Assembly: GCA_003388505.1 (NCBI GenBank) | Contig: QQVO01000076.1 | Coordinates: 159,857-223,856 of the forward strand | Length of the DNA: 64,000 nt | DNA from: Planctomycetota bacterium | Lineage (GTDB): Bacteria > Planctomycetota > Planctomycetia > Planctomycetales > Planctomycetaceae | Direction of reading: 5' to 3' | Shown: one piece after another, positions 26,415 through 35,962 of the stretch | How the letters are laid out: every line of letters begins with the position of its first letter | How positions within the stretch are numbered: the stretch's first letter is position 1 | The notes under the pieces: generated by a model | What the model was told of the DNA's origin: nothing | Seen by the model: the letters and a program-made list of their open reading frames with translations, nothing else | The model's database searches: none | Position numbers and translations under genes: made by a program

Positions 26415-27506
26415 TTACCGGCCGGCAGAGAGTTCCTCCGGCACGGGCAGCTTGTTCTCCTTGTAGAACGCGCGCGGATCACTCTTCAGGAATTCAATCA
26501 TCGCCGGGAGCGTGTCCCGCAGGCGGTGCTGCGGCTCCCAACCCAGCCGCACGCAGGCGTGAGAGACGTCCGCTTCATAATGATCGTCGGCGAGGTCGAT
26601 CATCCACGGCTTGATGAACGGCTGCTCATCGTCGCCGGAGAATTTGCCTTCGACGTACGCTCCCGCTTTCGCTACGACTTTGGGAATACGAATCGTGGGC
26701 CACTCTCGTCCATGAATCAGCTCGCCGATTTCCTCCTGCAGATCGCGATAGCTCATGACGTCCGGCTCTGCGATCAGGAACAGATCCTGCCCGCCCAGTT
26801 CCCGCCGGCGTTCCACAACCTTCCGGAAGCAAACGGCCAGGTCGTCCAGATGCACCAGCGCCTGGCCGTGCGTGGTGTTGCCGGGAAATACGAAGCTTTC
26901 CATCTGTTTCTCGTAAATCCGCGCGATCTGCTGTGAGACGGGAAGCGAGTGGCACTGCTCGTCGTAGACCCCCGCGATCCGCAGGATCACGTATGGAATA
27001 TCTCCGTGCTCCTTCCGGATCACTTCTTCCGCTTCGAGCTTCGATTGTGGGTAGGCCCACTCGGCGCGTGTCGCCGACAGTTCGGAGATCTCCCGGCCTG
27101 CGGCATCCGGCCGCATCACGAGCAGGCTGCTCGAAAAGACGAATTGCTCCACCTGAAAGTTTTTCTGCTGCAACCCCTGCAGCAGCCGGCGGGTTCCCTG
27201 CACGGTCAGTTCATCGTAGAGCGGGCTCGGTTCGCCCGAGAAATCATAGTAGGCTGCCAGATGGATCACGCTGGCGAGCCGCGACCCGTGCTTCGCTTGC
27301 ACCGCGTCGAGCGCCGCGTTCACACTGTCGTCATCGGTCAGGTCCGCATCGACATGGTCGAGCGGCAGGCTCGAATCGCCGGGCGGCTCCACGTCGAGTC
27401 CGACCAGCGAGTAGTCGTTCTGGAGTTCCCGGGCCACCCGCGCGCCGATCAACCCGCTCGCGCCGGTAATCAGAATCGTTTCCCTGGTTTGCGGTCCGTT
27501 GGCCAT
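26415..27506 (-). CDS. NAD(P)-dependent epimerase/dehydratase (extended SDR)
   Basis: This is a 363-residue protein. The Rossmann motif TGASGLIG lies at residues 14-21, an acidic residue follows the second strand (GLDVEPPG), and SSSLLV with Y-P-Q-S-K supplies the Ser/Tyr/Lys catalytic set. Length is at the upper end of the extended SDR range. The substrate is unknown; nucleotide-sugar or sterol-like substrates are common for this group. A ribosome site AAGGAAAGG precedes ATG 27506. Confidence 0.88.
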   Translation of the reverse strand: MANGPQTRETILITGASGLIGARVARELQNDYSLVGLDVEPPGDSSLPLDHVDADLTDDDSVNAALDAVQAKHGSRLASVIHLAAYYDFSGEPSPLYDELTVQGTRRLLQGLQQKNFQVEQFVFSSSLLVMRPDAAGREISELSATRAEWAYPQSKLEAEEVIRKEHGDIPYVILRIAGVYDEQCHSLPVSQQIARIYEKQMESFVFPGNTTHGQALVHLDDLAVCFRKVVERRRELGGQDLFLIAEPDVMSYRDLQEEIGELIHGREWPTIRIPKVVAKAGAYVEGKFSGDDEQPFIKPWMIDLADDHYEADVSHACVRLGWEPQHRLRDTLPAMIEFLKSDPRAFYKENKLPVPEELSAGR

Positions 27507-27743
27507 CGCATCCTTTCCTTGAGGTCACTACTGGTTGTTCAATCCTGGATTGACGGGTTGGGCGCCGATTCAGCTTTGACGAAGCCTACGCCCATACGTT
27601 GATTATTGACGCACCTATTGTCGCGTCATAATTGCCGCTCACCCTCAGTAGTCTTCTCCGATCAGGTTGGGGGATTTCCCGACGCCGGCGTCGGGTCTGA
27701 TCCGATGCGCGGCGCGTTCGCCCGCTGGTATGAAGTTGCCACC

Positions 27744-28391
27744 ATGGCACATGATCCGAACCAGCCCCGGACTGCGGACGCCGGCCCGCTCGACGTCGCT
27801 CCCCGTCCGTGGGACTACAATCCGTCGTCCTGGCCCCAGAGGATTCCGATCTGCATCCTGGCGATGATTGCCTTCTTCATCGCCGCGTACATGGGTCTGT
27901 ACCAGTGGCGGCTCGTTTCCACCGCCTGGGATCCGATTTTCGGAAAACAGACCGAAGCGGTGCTGGATTCCGGCGTCTCTGAGCGGATGCGGCATTGGTT
28001 TCTCGTCCCTGACGCAATCTTCGGCGCCGTCGCCTATCTGGGCGACGCGATCTTCGGGCTCGCCGGCTCCACGCGGCGCTGGCAATACCGTCCCTGGCTG
28101 GTGCTCATCTTTGGAATCGACGTCATCCCGCTGGGGATCGTGAGCGCGGTGCTGGTGGTGCTGCAGGGGGCGGTCGTCGGATCGTGGTGCTTTCTCTGCC
28201 TCGTGACCGCGGTGATCTCGCTGATCCTGGTCTACATGGCGTTCGATGAAGTCTGGTCCTGCCTGCTTTATCTGAAACAGGTCTGGCAGGAAACCCGTGA
28301 CAAGAAGCTGCTGTGGAAAGCGTTCTGCGGGCTGCGCACGCCCGAGGCGGATCGCATCGCCGATTCGTTCATCAAGCCGCCGGCCGAATAA
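27744..28391 (+). CDS. Vitamin K epoxide reductase family protein (loop Cys absent)
   Basis: This is a 215-residue protein with four or five membrane helices. The redox motif C149-F-L-C152 sits in [15 protein letters not shown], as in VKOR domains. The segment that normally carries the shuttle pair of Cys ([16 protein letters not shown]) has none, so electron transfer from a partner by the usual route is unlikely unless another protein supplies thiols. The next gene starts 10 bases after its stop, implying an operon. Confidence 0.78.
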   Translation: MAHDPNQPRTADAGPLDVAPRPWDYNPSSWPQRIPICILAMIAFFIAAYMGLYQWRLVSTAWDPIFGKQTEAVLDSGVSERMRHWFLVPDAIFGAVAYLGDAIFGLAGSTRRWQYRPWLVLIFGIDVIPLGIVSAVLVVLQGAVVGSWCFLCLVTAVISLILVYMAFDEVWSCLLYLKQVWQETRDKKLLWKAFCGLRTPEADRIADSFIKPPAE

Positions 28392-28401
28392 GGAGTTCAG
28401 C

Positions 28402-28776
28402 GTGTGGAGTCGCGTCGTGGAAATCATGCTGGGCTGCTGGCTGCTGATCAGCCCGTTCATCTTCCAGCACGAATCGGGCCAGGTCGCTCTCTGGGCGAAT
28501 GACCTCGGCTGTGGAACGGCCGTTATTCTGTTCGCGCTCTTCTCGTACTGGCATCCGACGCGACACGCGCATGTCGCCACGATGGCCGTCGCGGTGTGGC
28601 TGATCGGATTCGCGTACTGGCACGGCTTCGGGTCGGCCCCGCCCGCCTCTCAGAACCACGTGATCCTGGGGATGCTGCTGGGGATGTTCGCCGTCATTCC
28701 CAATGAAGCGACCCGCCCCGCACCGGCGGCATGGGAGGAAAGCATCTCCGAAGATTCGAACGCGAGGCAGGCCTGA
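28402..28776 (+). CDS. SPW-repeat-like membrane protein
   Basis: This is a 124-residue protein with a GTG start at 28402 and AGGAG eight bases upstream. About four membrane segments are present; the first contains LGCWLLISPFIF, resembling the SPW-repeat motif of small membrane proteins. The gene immediately follows the VKOR gene. Function is unknown. The start was chosen for the ribosome site; the longer in-frame extension lies inside the VKOR gene. Confidence 0.72.
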   Translation: MWSRVVEIMLGCWLLISPFIFQHESGQVALWANDLGCGTAVILFALFSYWHPTRHAHVATMAVAVWLIGFAYWHGFGSAPPASQNHVILGMLLGMFAVIPNEATRPAPAAWEESISEDSNARQA

Positions 28777-28807
28777 GCCGGCGGCCCGTGCTGCCGCGAC
28801 CGCACCG

Positions 28808-29488
28808 TCAGGAGTTCTCAAGCACCCACTGCACGGCCCGCTGCGTCAACTCCGTCGCGTTCGAGAGATTCAGCTTGTGCTTGATATTCTCGCGGTAGGT
28901 CTCGACCGTTTTGGGACTCAGGTGCAGTTTCTCCGCAATCTGCCGCGTCGTCACTCCGTGCCCGATCTGCTCGAAGACCTCCAGTTCCCGATCGGAGAGC
29001 GTTTCAATTTCCGACTTCGGCGGCTCCTTGCCGACGCCGACCTGGCGGCAGAGCATGTGGTCGGTCATTTCGCGGCTGAGGTAAACGCGGCCTTTCGACA
29101 CGGCGCGGATCGCTTCGATCAATTGCTCCGTCGCCTGTTCCTTGTTGATGTAACCCTTCGCGCCGGCGCGGAGCGCCCGCTCGGCGAACAGCGACTCCTC
29201 GTGCATCGAGCAGACGAGGACTTTCAGATCCTTGTCTTGCGCGATCAGTTCCTTGACCAGTTCGATTCCGCTGCCGTTCTCCAGAGAGATGTCGGCAATG
29301 ACGACGTCCGGCTCGGTGGCGAAGTATTCCTGCATCGCCTGCGAGAGCCCGCTGGCCTCGCCGCACACCGTCAGGTCGGGCTCGCCCTCGATCATCATCT
29401 TCAGCCCCTTGCGGACGACGGGATGATCGTCAATGACCAGGATTCGGGTCGCATTCTTCTTGGAGTCTACCGACGGACGGCTCGTCAT
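28808..29488 (-). CDS. NarL/FixJ-family response regulator
   Basis: This is a 226-residue protein. The receiver spans 14-130 with D20-D21, phospho-acceptor D66 ([13 protein letters not shown]), Ser near [10 protein letters not shown] and Lys in GYINKEQ. The LuxR-type HTH at about 160-222 reads [20 protein letters not shown] then [16 protein letters not shown]. No kinase gene is adjacent, so it is an orphan. It is convergent with the VKOR/SPW pair, inside the run of membrane and stress genes that it might regulate (inference only). Confidence 0.92.
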   Translation of the reverse strand: MTSRPSVDSKKNATRILVIDDHPVVRKGLKMMIEGEPDLTVCGEASGLSQAMQEYFATEPDVVIADISLENGSGIELVKELIAQDKDLKVLVCSMHEESLFAERALRAGAKGYINKEQATEQLIEAIRAVSKGRVYLSREMTDHMLCRQVGVGKEPPKSEIETLSDRELEVFEQIGHGVTTRQIAEKLHLSPKTVETYRENIKHKLNLSNATELTQRAVQWVLENS

Positions 29489-29683
29489 TATGGAAACCAC
29501 TGATTGTTCCTTGTGGGTCAAAGAGAGGCGACTGGTTGCAGCGAGGCTGCAACGGCGTTTCGTGACTATACCGACGCACAACCGCGTTGACATCGGGGAA
29601 TTCCCTAGCGCGGAGGATTCTTCGACTCTTGCCAGTTCGACTCTTACAAGACTGAAGCGCAGCAACAGCAGGAGTCGGGTCCG

Positions 29684-30110
29684 AGGCTGTCGTTTACACA
29701 CAACTCGATCGCCTATTGGCGGCGTCAATGCGGTCCACGCGGGTGCGGTTCGTACGCTGAAGGCGTACGACAATCAGAGCCCAGGGTCAGCGGCGGAGCC
29801 GCGCCACCCTGGGTTGACGTGGACGACGTTGCCGCATGAACTCTGAAGGAGTTCCACAGCCGCCTGTCGAACGCCTTCAACGTTCCTGCATGCGCGCAAA
29901 CCGCAGACCGGGGGTGCGCTCCTGACGTCGCGACCCCCGGCTTTGCTGTGCGACGCTTGCAGCGTCGTCCCCAGTGCGCTGCCGCCGCTTGAGGAATACC
30001 CCCAAAATCCGTGCTCATCCGTCGAATCCGTGGAAATCCGTGTCCCATTCGAGAATCCCTTCGGCTTGCTTCCTCGGGTCCAGCCCAGCCGAGTTGTGTG
30101 TAATGGACAG
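29684..30110 (+). mobile_element. Composite MITE-like element (family A ends, family B interior)
   Basis: The left end AGGCTGTCGTTTACACACA (29684-29702) and right end TTGTGTGTAATGGACAG (30094-30110) are inverted termini of family A. The right half from about 29970 (CCGCCGCTTGAGGAATACCC) follows family A. The interior 29735-29966 is the family B hairpin chain. Total length is 427 bases. It fills most of the 642-base gap; no gene is present. Confidence 0.7.
29735..29966 (+). repeat. Hairpin-chain repeat, family B, copy 1
   Basis: Successive small hairpins: GTACGCTGAAGGCGTAC (29752-29768); CCCAGGGTCAGCGG pairing with CCGCGCCACCCTGGG; AACTCTGAAGGAGTT; GAACGCCTTCAACGTTC; GGGGGTGCG pairing with CGCGACCCCC; and CGACGCTTGCAGCGTCG. 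The same series occurs at 45945-46165 and in part at 63296-63420. Confidence 0.7.
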
Positions 30111-30130
30111 GGGTCCGAAGCCCTGCCTCG

Positions 30131-31324
30131 TTACAATTCCTTGTCGACGAAGATCACATGCCGGAAGTACACCTGATCTTCGAACGCCGCCCCCAGCGCG
30201 CCGATCGAAACGCCCAGCGCGGAGACGACCCCGCTCGTCAGCAGGTAGGCGGACGTTTGCACGGCGCCGGCCTCCGCCGCCGACCAGTCGTGGACGAGTT
30301 GCCGGGAGAACAGCAGCAGCGCCAAGGCCAGGCATGTCGCATAGAGACAGCAGAGCGTGCAGATCAGCCCGCACAGGACGGTGACGACCGACGTGATATT
30401 GCTGACGGCGATCTGCTCACTCAACAACCGGTCCTGGCGCCGCACCAGGAGCTTCTGCCGGGAGACGACGTAGGTCGTCGTCACAGTCAGGACGACGAGC
30501 GCCAGCACGCCCACCGACAGCGCCGACTGGTCCAGGGACATGTCCCACACTTCGGCCGTGATCAACAGCACCAGCGCGGCCGAAACGGCGGCGGTCGTCA
30601 AGCGGCTCAGCCGGATCGGGAATTCCCACGGCGCGGCTTGCAGAACTCCCGCGACGATCTCCGATCGCTGGCACCAGGCCGCCTTCAACAGGAACGCAAC
30701 GGAATTCCGCCGCCCCGGATCGTCCTGCTCTTCCAGGCGCAGATCGGCGATCTCCAGCAGATTGCCGCGCATCTCGGAAATCTGATCGTCAGTCAGCGAT
30801 GATGCCTCGTCGAGTTCCTCCGGATCGCCCGCCTCCCACATCAGGTTGGACGTCTCGTCGACCTCCTCCAGCCCGTTCAGATGCGCCAGGCAGCGGAGAA
30901 TCAGCACGCCCAGCCGATGCGAAACGACCTCCACCCGCGCCTCCGCCTCGACCCCCGCGTCCACAGCCCGCGGGTCGACGCGCGCCGTCGAGAGCACTGC
31001 CAGATCGAGTGTGCGGGACACGGCCGCCCACGTGAAAGGCTTGTCGTAACCGATGAGATCCGCACTCGTCACGACGAGCACGAAATCCCAGTTTTGAAAG
31101 TCCCGCTCCCATTGGCCCTGCTGAAACAACGCAGCCGGTTGCTCGCGGCGGCCGACGACCGTTTCGTAGCGTTCGACGACCGTGATTCGCCATTCGAATT
31201 CGGGAAACCACCTCCGCAGATCGTCCTTCACCCGCTGACGCGCGTTCTCCACCGCTCGCGTGTCGACCGGGTCAAGCCGGCCGACCACCACGAGGCCGAT
31301 CTCGATCAGAGGCTGGGTGTCCAT
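30131..31324 (-). CDS. Membrane protein with degenerate metzincin-like N-terminal domain
   Basis: This is a 397-residue protein. Residues 5-190 resemble an archaemetzincin-type fold: IEIGLVVVGRLDP, FVLVVTSADL, FTWAAVSRTLDLAVLSTARV, then the would-be zinc site R144-C-L-A-H148 with G151 and E154, and a Met-turn-like SNLMW. Of the HExxHxxGxxH ligands only His148 is kept, so it is probably not a peptidase. Residues about 235-390 hold four or five membrane helices. No family name is certain. It stands alone between a MITE-like element and the exchanger gene. Confidence 0.72.
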   Translation of the reverse strand: MDTQPLIEIGLVVVGRLDPVDTRAVENARQRVKDDLRRWFPEFEWRITVVERYETVVGRREQPAALFQQGQWERDFQNWDFVLVVTSADLIGYDKPFTWAAVSRTLDLAVLSTARVDPRAVDAGVEAEARVEVVSHRLGVLILRCLAHLNGLEEVDETSNLMWEAGDPEELDEASSLTDDQISEMRGNLLEIADLRLEEQDDPGRRNSVAFLLKAAWCQRSEIVAGVLQAAPWEFPIRLSRLTTAAVSAALVLLITAEVWDMSLDQSALSVGVLALVVLTVTTTYVVSRQKLLVRRQDRLLSEQIAVSNITSVVTVLCGLICTLCCLYATCLALALLLFSRQLVHDWSAAEAGAVQTSAYLLTSGVVSALGVSIGALGAAFEDQVYFRHVIFVDKEL

Positions 31325-31422
31325 GGGCGGTTGTCTGGAGAAGAAACCCGGTTTTCAGAACGACTCGCCGGCTTCGCGACGCCGGATCGGGACAGCCGCT
31401 CGCCGTTTCGGAAGGGCCGCCG

Positions 31423-32460
31423 CTAAAGGGCAAGCGAGATGACAAGAAACCCGCACAAGTAGATCACGATCATCAGCACACTTTCAAACCCGATGTTGCC
31501 CGGCCCCTTCTTCTGGCGAAAGATCAGTCCCGCCAGCAGAATCACGTTCAGCAGGATTGTCAAACTGGTCAGGAACACCTCACTCTGGCCGACCGCCTCG
31601 GCGTGATAAATCGAACCCTGCAGATAGAACAGGTCCGCGCCTGCGACGAACAGCACGTCGAAGAAGTTGCCCCCCACGACGTCGCTGACCGCGAGCGTCA
31701 GCGCGCCCCGGCGAACGGCCGCCACGCTTGTCACGAGTTCCGGCAGCGACGTCGCCAGCGCCATGAACAGCCCGCCCACAACCGCTTCCGGGATGCCGGT
31801 CTGCTCCACGAGGTTTTCGGACGACTCCGCCACCAGCGCGCCGCTCACCCCGGTGAGGCCCGCCGAGATGACCAGCCCGACCACCATCTTCCGCAGGCTC
31901 CCTTTCCGATACGCTTCGTTCGGCTCATCTTCGACCGTTTCGTCGGTCTGCGTCGGCTTCCACATCGGCTGGTCCCGCGTACCGAGCACCAGCCAGAACG
32001 CGCTGCCGGCCGCGAGAATCAACAAGAGCGTCGCCGGGTGCACGTGGGCGACGGCGACGTTCGGCCCGCTCAACCCGCACAGCACGAGCACCATCAATGC
32101 GATCAGCATCGTGGCCTGCATCATGTTCGGGACCGACGCCGCAGCGTGCTCCAGATTGGCGCGGCTGTGCGCGATGTCGGCCACCGCCAGCGCCGTCGTT
32201 TGCACCGCAATGCCCCCCAGGGCGTTGCTGATCGCGAGCGCAGCGTGCCCCTTGGACGCCGCAACGACCGACGCCAACAGCCCCGGCAGCGCAGTCAGGA
32301 AACCAAGAAAGACCGTTCCCGTGACCGCCTCCCCCATCCCGGTGCGATCGGCGAGGCGGTCGGCCAGCCCGGCCGCCTTCACCCCGGCGACGCCGATCAC
32401 CCCCGCCGATCCGAAGAACAGCGCCAGGTTTCCCCACAAGGGAATCTCAAAGTCCAACAT
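31423..32460 (-). CDS. Sodium/calcium exchanger family (CaCA) membrane protein
   Basis: This is a 345-residue protein with about ten membrane helices in two inverted halves. The second alpha-repeat has the canonical ALATSLPELVTSVAAVRRG, followed by DVVGGNFFDVLFV. The first alpha-repeat reads FLTALPGLLASVVAASKG, followed by NALGGIAVQT, so the ion-binding Glu is Gly there. A polar loop at about 165-190 links the halves. The lost Glu suggests altered cation specificity or stoichiometry. Confidence 0.88.
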   Translation of the reverse strand: MLDFEIPLWGNLALFFGSAGVIGVAGVKAAGLADRLADRTGMGEAVTGTVFLGFLTALPGLLASVVAASKGHAALAISNALGGIAVQTTALAVADIAHSRANLEHAAASVPNMMQATMLIALMVLVLCGLSGPNVAVAHVHPATLLLILAAGSAFWLVLGTRDQPMWKPTQTDETVEDEPNEAYRKGSLRKMVVGLVISAGLTGVSGALVAESSENLVEQTGIPEAVVGGLFMALATSLPELVTSVAAVRRGALTLAVSDVVGGNFFDVLFVAGADLFYLQGSIYHAEAVGQSEVFLTSLTILLNVILLAGLIFRQKKGPGNIGFESVLMIVIYLCGFLVISLAL

Positions 32461-32723
32461 GTCGCGAGGCCACCGGAGGGAAAAGAAGAACCGCAGACCG
32501 CATGCCGCTGCGTGGCATCAGAATCCACGAAGACCGCGCCGCGCGACCCGGTGGAATCCCTGAATTGCGGGTAGGTGATTGACGAAATGGGGGATTCCCC
32601 CAGTGCAGCAAGAGCATCTGACCCCCATAGCCCGGTCCGCCCGGTCCTGAAGACGGAAGCGAGCACAACGCTTACCCTGCAACCATCACTCAGGGCGACC
32701 ACGATCCGGGGAAGGAGAACGGA

Positions 32724-33140
32724 ATGCCTGCCACCATCAATCACAACCCGCAGGAAAAGTTTCTGGAACTGCGGCTCACGGGCAAGCTCACCGAACAGGA
32801 TTACAACCAGTTCGGGCCGCAGATTGAAAGTCTGATTCGAGAGCACGGCAAATTGCGAATCCTGTGCGAAATGCACGACTTTCACGGCTGGACGTTCGGC
32901 GGATTGTGGGCGGATGTCAAGTTCGACGTCAAGCACTTCAACGACGTCGAACGGCTGGCTCTCGTCGGCGAGAAGAGATGGCAGGAAGCGATGGCCGCAT
33001 TCTGTAAGCCGTTTACATCAGCCAAAATCAGGTACTTCGAGCGATTTGAAATCGACGACGCCCGCCAGTGGCTCACCAAGGAGTCTCCCGAGACGGTCCA
33101 GGCGGGACAGTCGTTTCCCACTCCGACAACGAACGGCTGA
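32724..33140 (+). CDS. SpoIIAA-like (STAS-fold) protein
   Basis: This is a 138-residue protein with a strong ribosome site GAAGGAG before ATG 32724. It has the SpoIIAA-like pattern: FLELRLTGKLTEQDYNQFGP, LRILCEMHDFHGWTFGGLWAD, KHFNDVERLALVGEKRW, and AKIRYFERFEIDDARQWL. Members of this family are small, often lipid- or membrane-associated stress proteins. It is divergent from the exchanger gene. The following 285 bases hold nothing recognised. Confidence 0.87.
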   Translation: MPATINHNPQEKFLELRLTGKLTEQDYNQFGPQIESLIREHGKLRILCEMHDFHGWTFGGLWADVKFDVKHFNDVERLALVGEKRWQEAMAAFCKPFTSAKIRYFERFEIDDARQWLTKESPETVQAGQSFPTPTTNG

Positions 33141-33425
33141 CACGATTGGTGGATCGACGGCAATCGGTGATGCAACCGGCGGCTGTCGTCCAAGACAGGA
33201 ACTTACATAACGGACTCATGGACACGAAGAAACAAACGCATTCATCCCTCCGACCCGCTCTTGATCCCGAGCGCTTCTCGGACTGGCTTTCCAACGTATT
33301 GGCCCCCTCGTGGCGGCCTGCGCAATCACGACGAGCCGGACTTCACGCGCGAAGCCGCGCCGCAGCAACCGGCGGGGGTTCCTTGCTCAGTTCATCGCTG
33401 CGGAAGAACTGACGAGTTCGCGCCG

Positions 33426-35369
33426 TCAACCGGCGGAGCGCACCTGCGGAATCAGTCCTCCGGCCAGCAACATCTCGACCTGTCTGGGCGACAGGTTGTG
33501 CCGCACGCTGAATTCGCCTCCCTCATCCCCGAGGACGTGCACGTGCAGTTCGCGTTGTTCGCCGAGCTTTCGCAGAGACTTCAGTTGAAGCCGCGCATCA
33601 TCCGCCACGCGGTCATAGTCGTCCGGCTCGACGAAGGTCAGCGGCAAGACGCCGAAGTTCACCAGATTCTGCCAGTGGATGCGCGCAAAGCTCCTGGCGA
33701 TGACGACCCGTAAACCGAGATACCGGGGAGCGAGCGCCGCATGTTCCCGGCTGGAGCCTTGGCCGTAGTTGTCCCCCGCGACGATGCCATGCCCGCCGTC
33801 GTCCTTCGATTCCCGCGCCCGGCGGGAATACGTCTCGTCAACGGCCTCGAAGGCGAACTCCGCGATCTTCGGGATGTTGCTGCGATACGGCAGCACGCGG
33901 GTTCCGGCCGGCAGAATCTCGTCCGTGGAAACATCGTCGCCGACTTTCAACAACACCGGCAGAGCAAGTTCGTCCGGCAGTTCCTCGAACTCCGGCAGAG
34001 ACACAATATTCGGCCCCTTGACCAGTTCCACCGACCGCCTTTCGTCTTCAGGCGGAGGGGGACTCAGCAGGTCGGTTTGAATGACCGGATTCTCCGGTTC
34101 CTCGATCCGCGGACACGGCCGGTCAAGTTTGCGCGGATCGGAAACGCGCCCCGTTAAGGCAGACGCCGCCGCCGTCTCGGGACTGACCAGGCAGACCTGG
34201 TCGTCAGGCGTGCCGGACCGCCCGGGGAAATTGCGGGGCACAGTCCGCAGACTCAGTTTGCCGCTGGCCGGCGCCTGGCCCATGCCGATGCATCCATTGC
34301 AGCCGGCCTGATGCAGTCTTGCTCCCGATTCGATCAGCTTTGCCAGCCGTCCGTCGCGAATCAGGTTCAGCAGCAGTTGCCGGGACGTCGGATTCACGTC
34401 GAACGAAACGCCGGAATGGACTTGCCGTCCCGCGACGATCTCCGCCGCGACCGCGAAGTCCCGGTATCCCGGATTCGCGGACGAGCCGAGATACGCCTGG
34501 TAGATCTCCTCCCCTTCCACGTCGCGCACCGGCCGGACGTTGCCGGGACTGGAAGGCATCGCAATCAGCGGCTCCAGTTCCGAGAGGTCGATCGTCTCTT
34601 CCCGGTCGTACTCCGCCCCTCGATCGGCCGTCAGTTCCGTCCAGTCCTCTTCCCGTTGTTGCGACGCCAGGTAACGGCGGACTTCCTCGTCCGAGGGAAA
34701 CACGCTGGAGGTCGCCCCGAGTTCGGTCCCCATGTTGGCGATCACATGCCTGTCCATCGCCGACAGACCGCTCAATCCGGGGCCGAAGTATTCGAGCACG
34801 CATCCGACGGCGCCGTCCACGTCGTGGCGGCGCAGCAGTTCCAGAATGACGTCCTTCGCGCTGACCCAGTCGGGGAGGTCGCCGACCAGTTCCACCCCCC
34901 ACACTTCGGGCATCTGGATGTGGAGGGGACGGCCCGCCATCGCCAGCGCGACCTCCAGGCCGCCCGCACCAATCGCCAGCATCCCGATCGCCCCCGCCGC
35001 GGGAGTGTGACTGTCCGACCCGACCAGCGTCTTTCCGGGCTTGCCGAAGCGCTCCTGGTGGACCGGGTGGCTCACGCCGTTGCCCGGCCGGCTGTACCAG
35101 ACGCCGAACCGCCGGCAGGCGCTCTCCAGAAACAGGTGATCGTCAGGATTCTTGAAGTCCTCCTGGATCAGGTTGTGATCGACGTACTGCGCGGAAAGCT
35201 CCGTCTGCACGCGATCAACGCCCATCGCTTCGAGTTCCAGCATCACCAGCGTGCCGGTCGCATCCTGGGTCAGCGTCTGGTCGATGCGCAGCGCGATTTC
35301 GCTGCCGGGCGAGGTCTCACCGTCCAGCAGATGAGATTCAATCAGTTTTCGGGTGAGATTCTGAGACAT
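33426..35369 (-). CDS. acn: Aconitate hydratase, short (Aquifex-type) form
   Basis: This is a 647-residue protein that isomerises citrate to isocitrate through a [4Fe-4S] cluster. SDSHTPAAGAIGMLAIGAGG lies near residue 115; GCNGCIGMGQAP supplies two cluster Cys. The C-terminal swivel domain contains GDNYGQGSSREHAALAPRYL and FVNFGVLPLTF-like residues. The length is about 250 residues shorter than AcnA and fits the Aquifex-type family. The start at 35369 (MSQNLTRKLIESH) is family-like. The start overlaps a small upstream ORF by about 30 bases. It lies 3 kb from sucA on the opposite strand. Confidence 0.9.
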   Translation of the reverse strand: MSQNLTRKLIESHLLDGETSPGSEIALRIDQTLTQDATGTLVMLELEAMGVDRVQTELSAQYVDHNLIQEDFKNPDDHLFLESACRRFGVWYSRPGNGVSHPVHQERFGKPGKTLVGSDSHTPAAGAIGMLAIGAGGLEVALAMAGRPLHIQMPEVWGVELVGDLPDWVSAKDVILELLRRHDVDGAVGCVLEYFGPGLSGLSAMDRHVIANMGTELGATSSVFPSDEEVRRYLASQQREEDWTELTADRGAEYDREETIDLSELEPLIAMPSSPGNVRPVRDVEGEEIYQAYLGSSANPGYRDFAVAAEIVAGRQVHSGVSFDVNPTSRQLLLNLIRDGRLAKLIESGARLHQAGCNGCIGMGQAPASGKLSLRTVPRNFPGRSGTPDDQVCLVSPETAAASALTGRVSDPRKLDRPCPRIEEPENPVIQTDLLSPPPPEDERRSVELVKGPNIVSLPEFEELPDELALPVLLKVGDDVSTDEILPAGTRVLPYRSNIPKIAEFAFEAVDETYSRRARESKDDGGHGIVAGDNYGQGSSREHAALAPRYLGLRVVIARSFARIHWQNLVNFGVLPLTFVEPDDYDRVADDARLQLKSLRKLGEQRELHVHVLGDEGGEFSVRHNLSPRQVEMLLAGGLIPQVRSAG

Positions 35370-35553
35370 CCGCGGAGCGCAAGTCCAATCCGACAAGCCG
35401 ATCGGCCAGCCGGCGCAATTCGTTCGACCACACCGTGACGGACAAAACCAGTCCGATGGCGGCCACGCTCATTGCCGCCGGCGTCGGGTCGCCGATGGAA
35501 AACACGCTCACCTCCATCAACACGCCGCAAGTGCTCGCCAGAAATCGCAGCAT
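35338..35553 (-). CDS. Small one-TM protein overlapping aconitase start
   Basis: This is a 71-residue protein. A good ribosome site AAGGAG lies six bases before ATG 35553, which supports expression. One hydrophobic stretch (AAMSVAAIGLVLSVTVW) is followed by a charged tail. It ends 32 bases inside the aconitase gene in another frame, suggesting translational coupling. No family is recognised. Confidence 0.5.
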   Translation of the reverse strand: MLRFLASTCGVLMEVSVFSIGDPTPAAMSVAAIGLVLSVTVWSNELRRLADRLVGLDLRSADVSESHPKTD

Positions 35554-35607
35554 GCCATACTCCTTCAAGGCCCGTCGTTCATGGGAAGCTGACGAGGGTG
35601 CAGCGCA

Positions 35608-35817
35608 TCACTCGTCAATCCGGAAACCGATTTTCACCGTGGCCTGCCAGTGGGCGACCTGACCGTCGTTCACTTCGCCCCGCAGATCCGTCACCTCGAA
35701 CCAGCGCAGTTTTCGCACCGACTCGCTCGCCTTACTGATAGCGTTCCGCACGGCGTCGTCGCTGGACGACGCCGAAGTGCCCGTGACTTCGATGTGCTTG
35801 TAGACGTGTTCCGACAT
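35608..35817 (-). CDS. Dodecin (flavin-binding)
   Basis: This is a 69-residue protein. The sequence has the dodecin pattern: HVYKHIEVTGTSASSSDDAV, a single helix, RKLRWFEVTDLRGEV with the flavin-stacking Trp, and HWQATVKIGFRID. Dodecins form 12-subunit shells that store or buffer flavins. It is 55 bases upstream of the small one-TM ORF, on the same strand as aconitase. The start at 35817 was chosen over an ATG 13 codons upstream. Confidence 0.92.
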   Translation of the reverse strand: MSEHVYKHIEVTGTSASSSDDAVRNAISKASESVRKLRWFEVTDLRGEVNDGQVAHWQATVKIGFRIDE

Positions 35818-35962
35818 CAAACTGCCTTCCCGTGCAGGTGATTCTTCCGGGGCCACTGCCTCAAATGAAGGTTACGGGCCCCCGTTTCGAACCGCTTCAG
35901 GAATGATCTCCCGGACCGCCTGGGCGAATCCCCCATGCCGCCGCCGTGTCGCTCATACCAAG

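Noticed and set aside
29684..30110. Possible CRISPR or integron array
   Set aside because: Units are hairpins of different sequence with no constant repeat/spacer layout and no cas or integrase gene.
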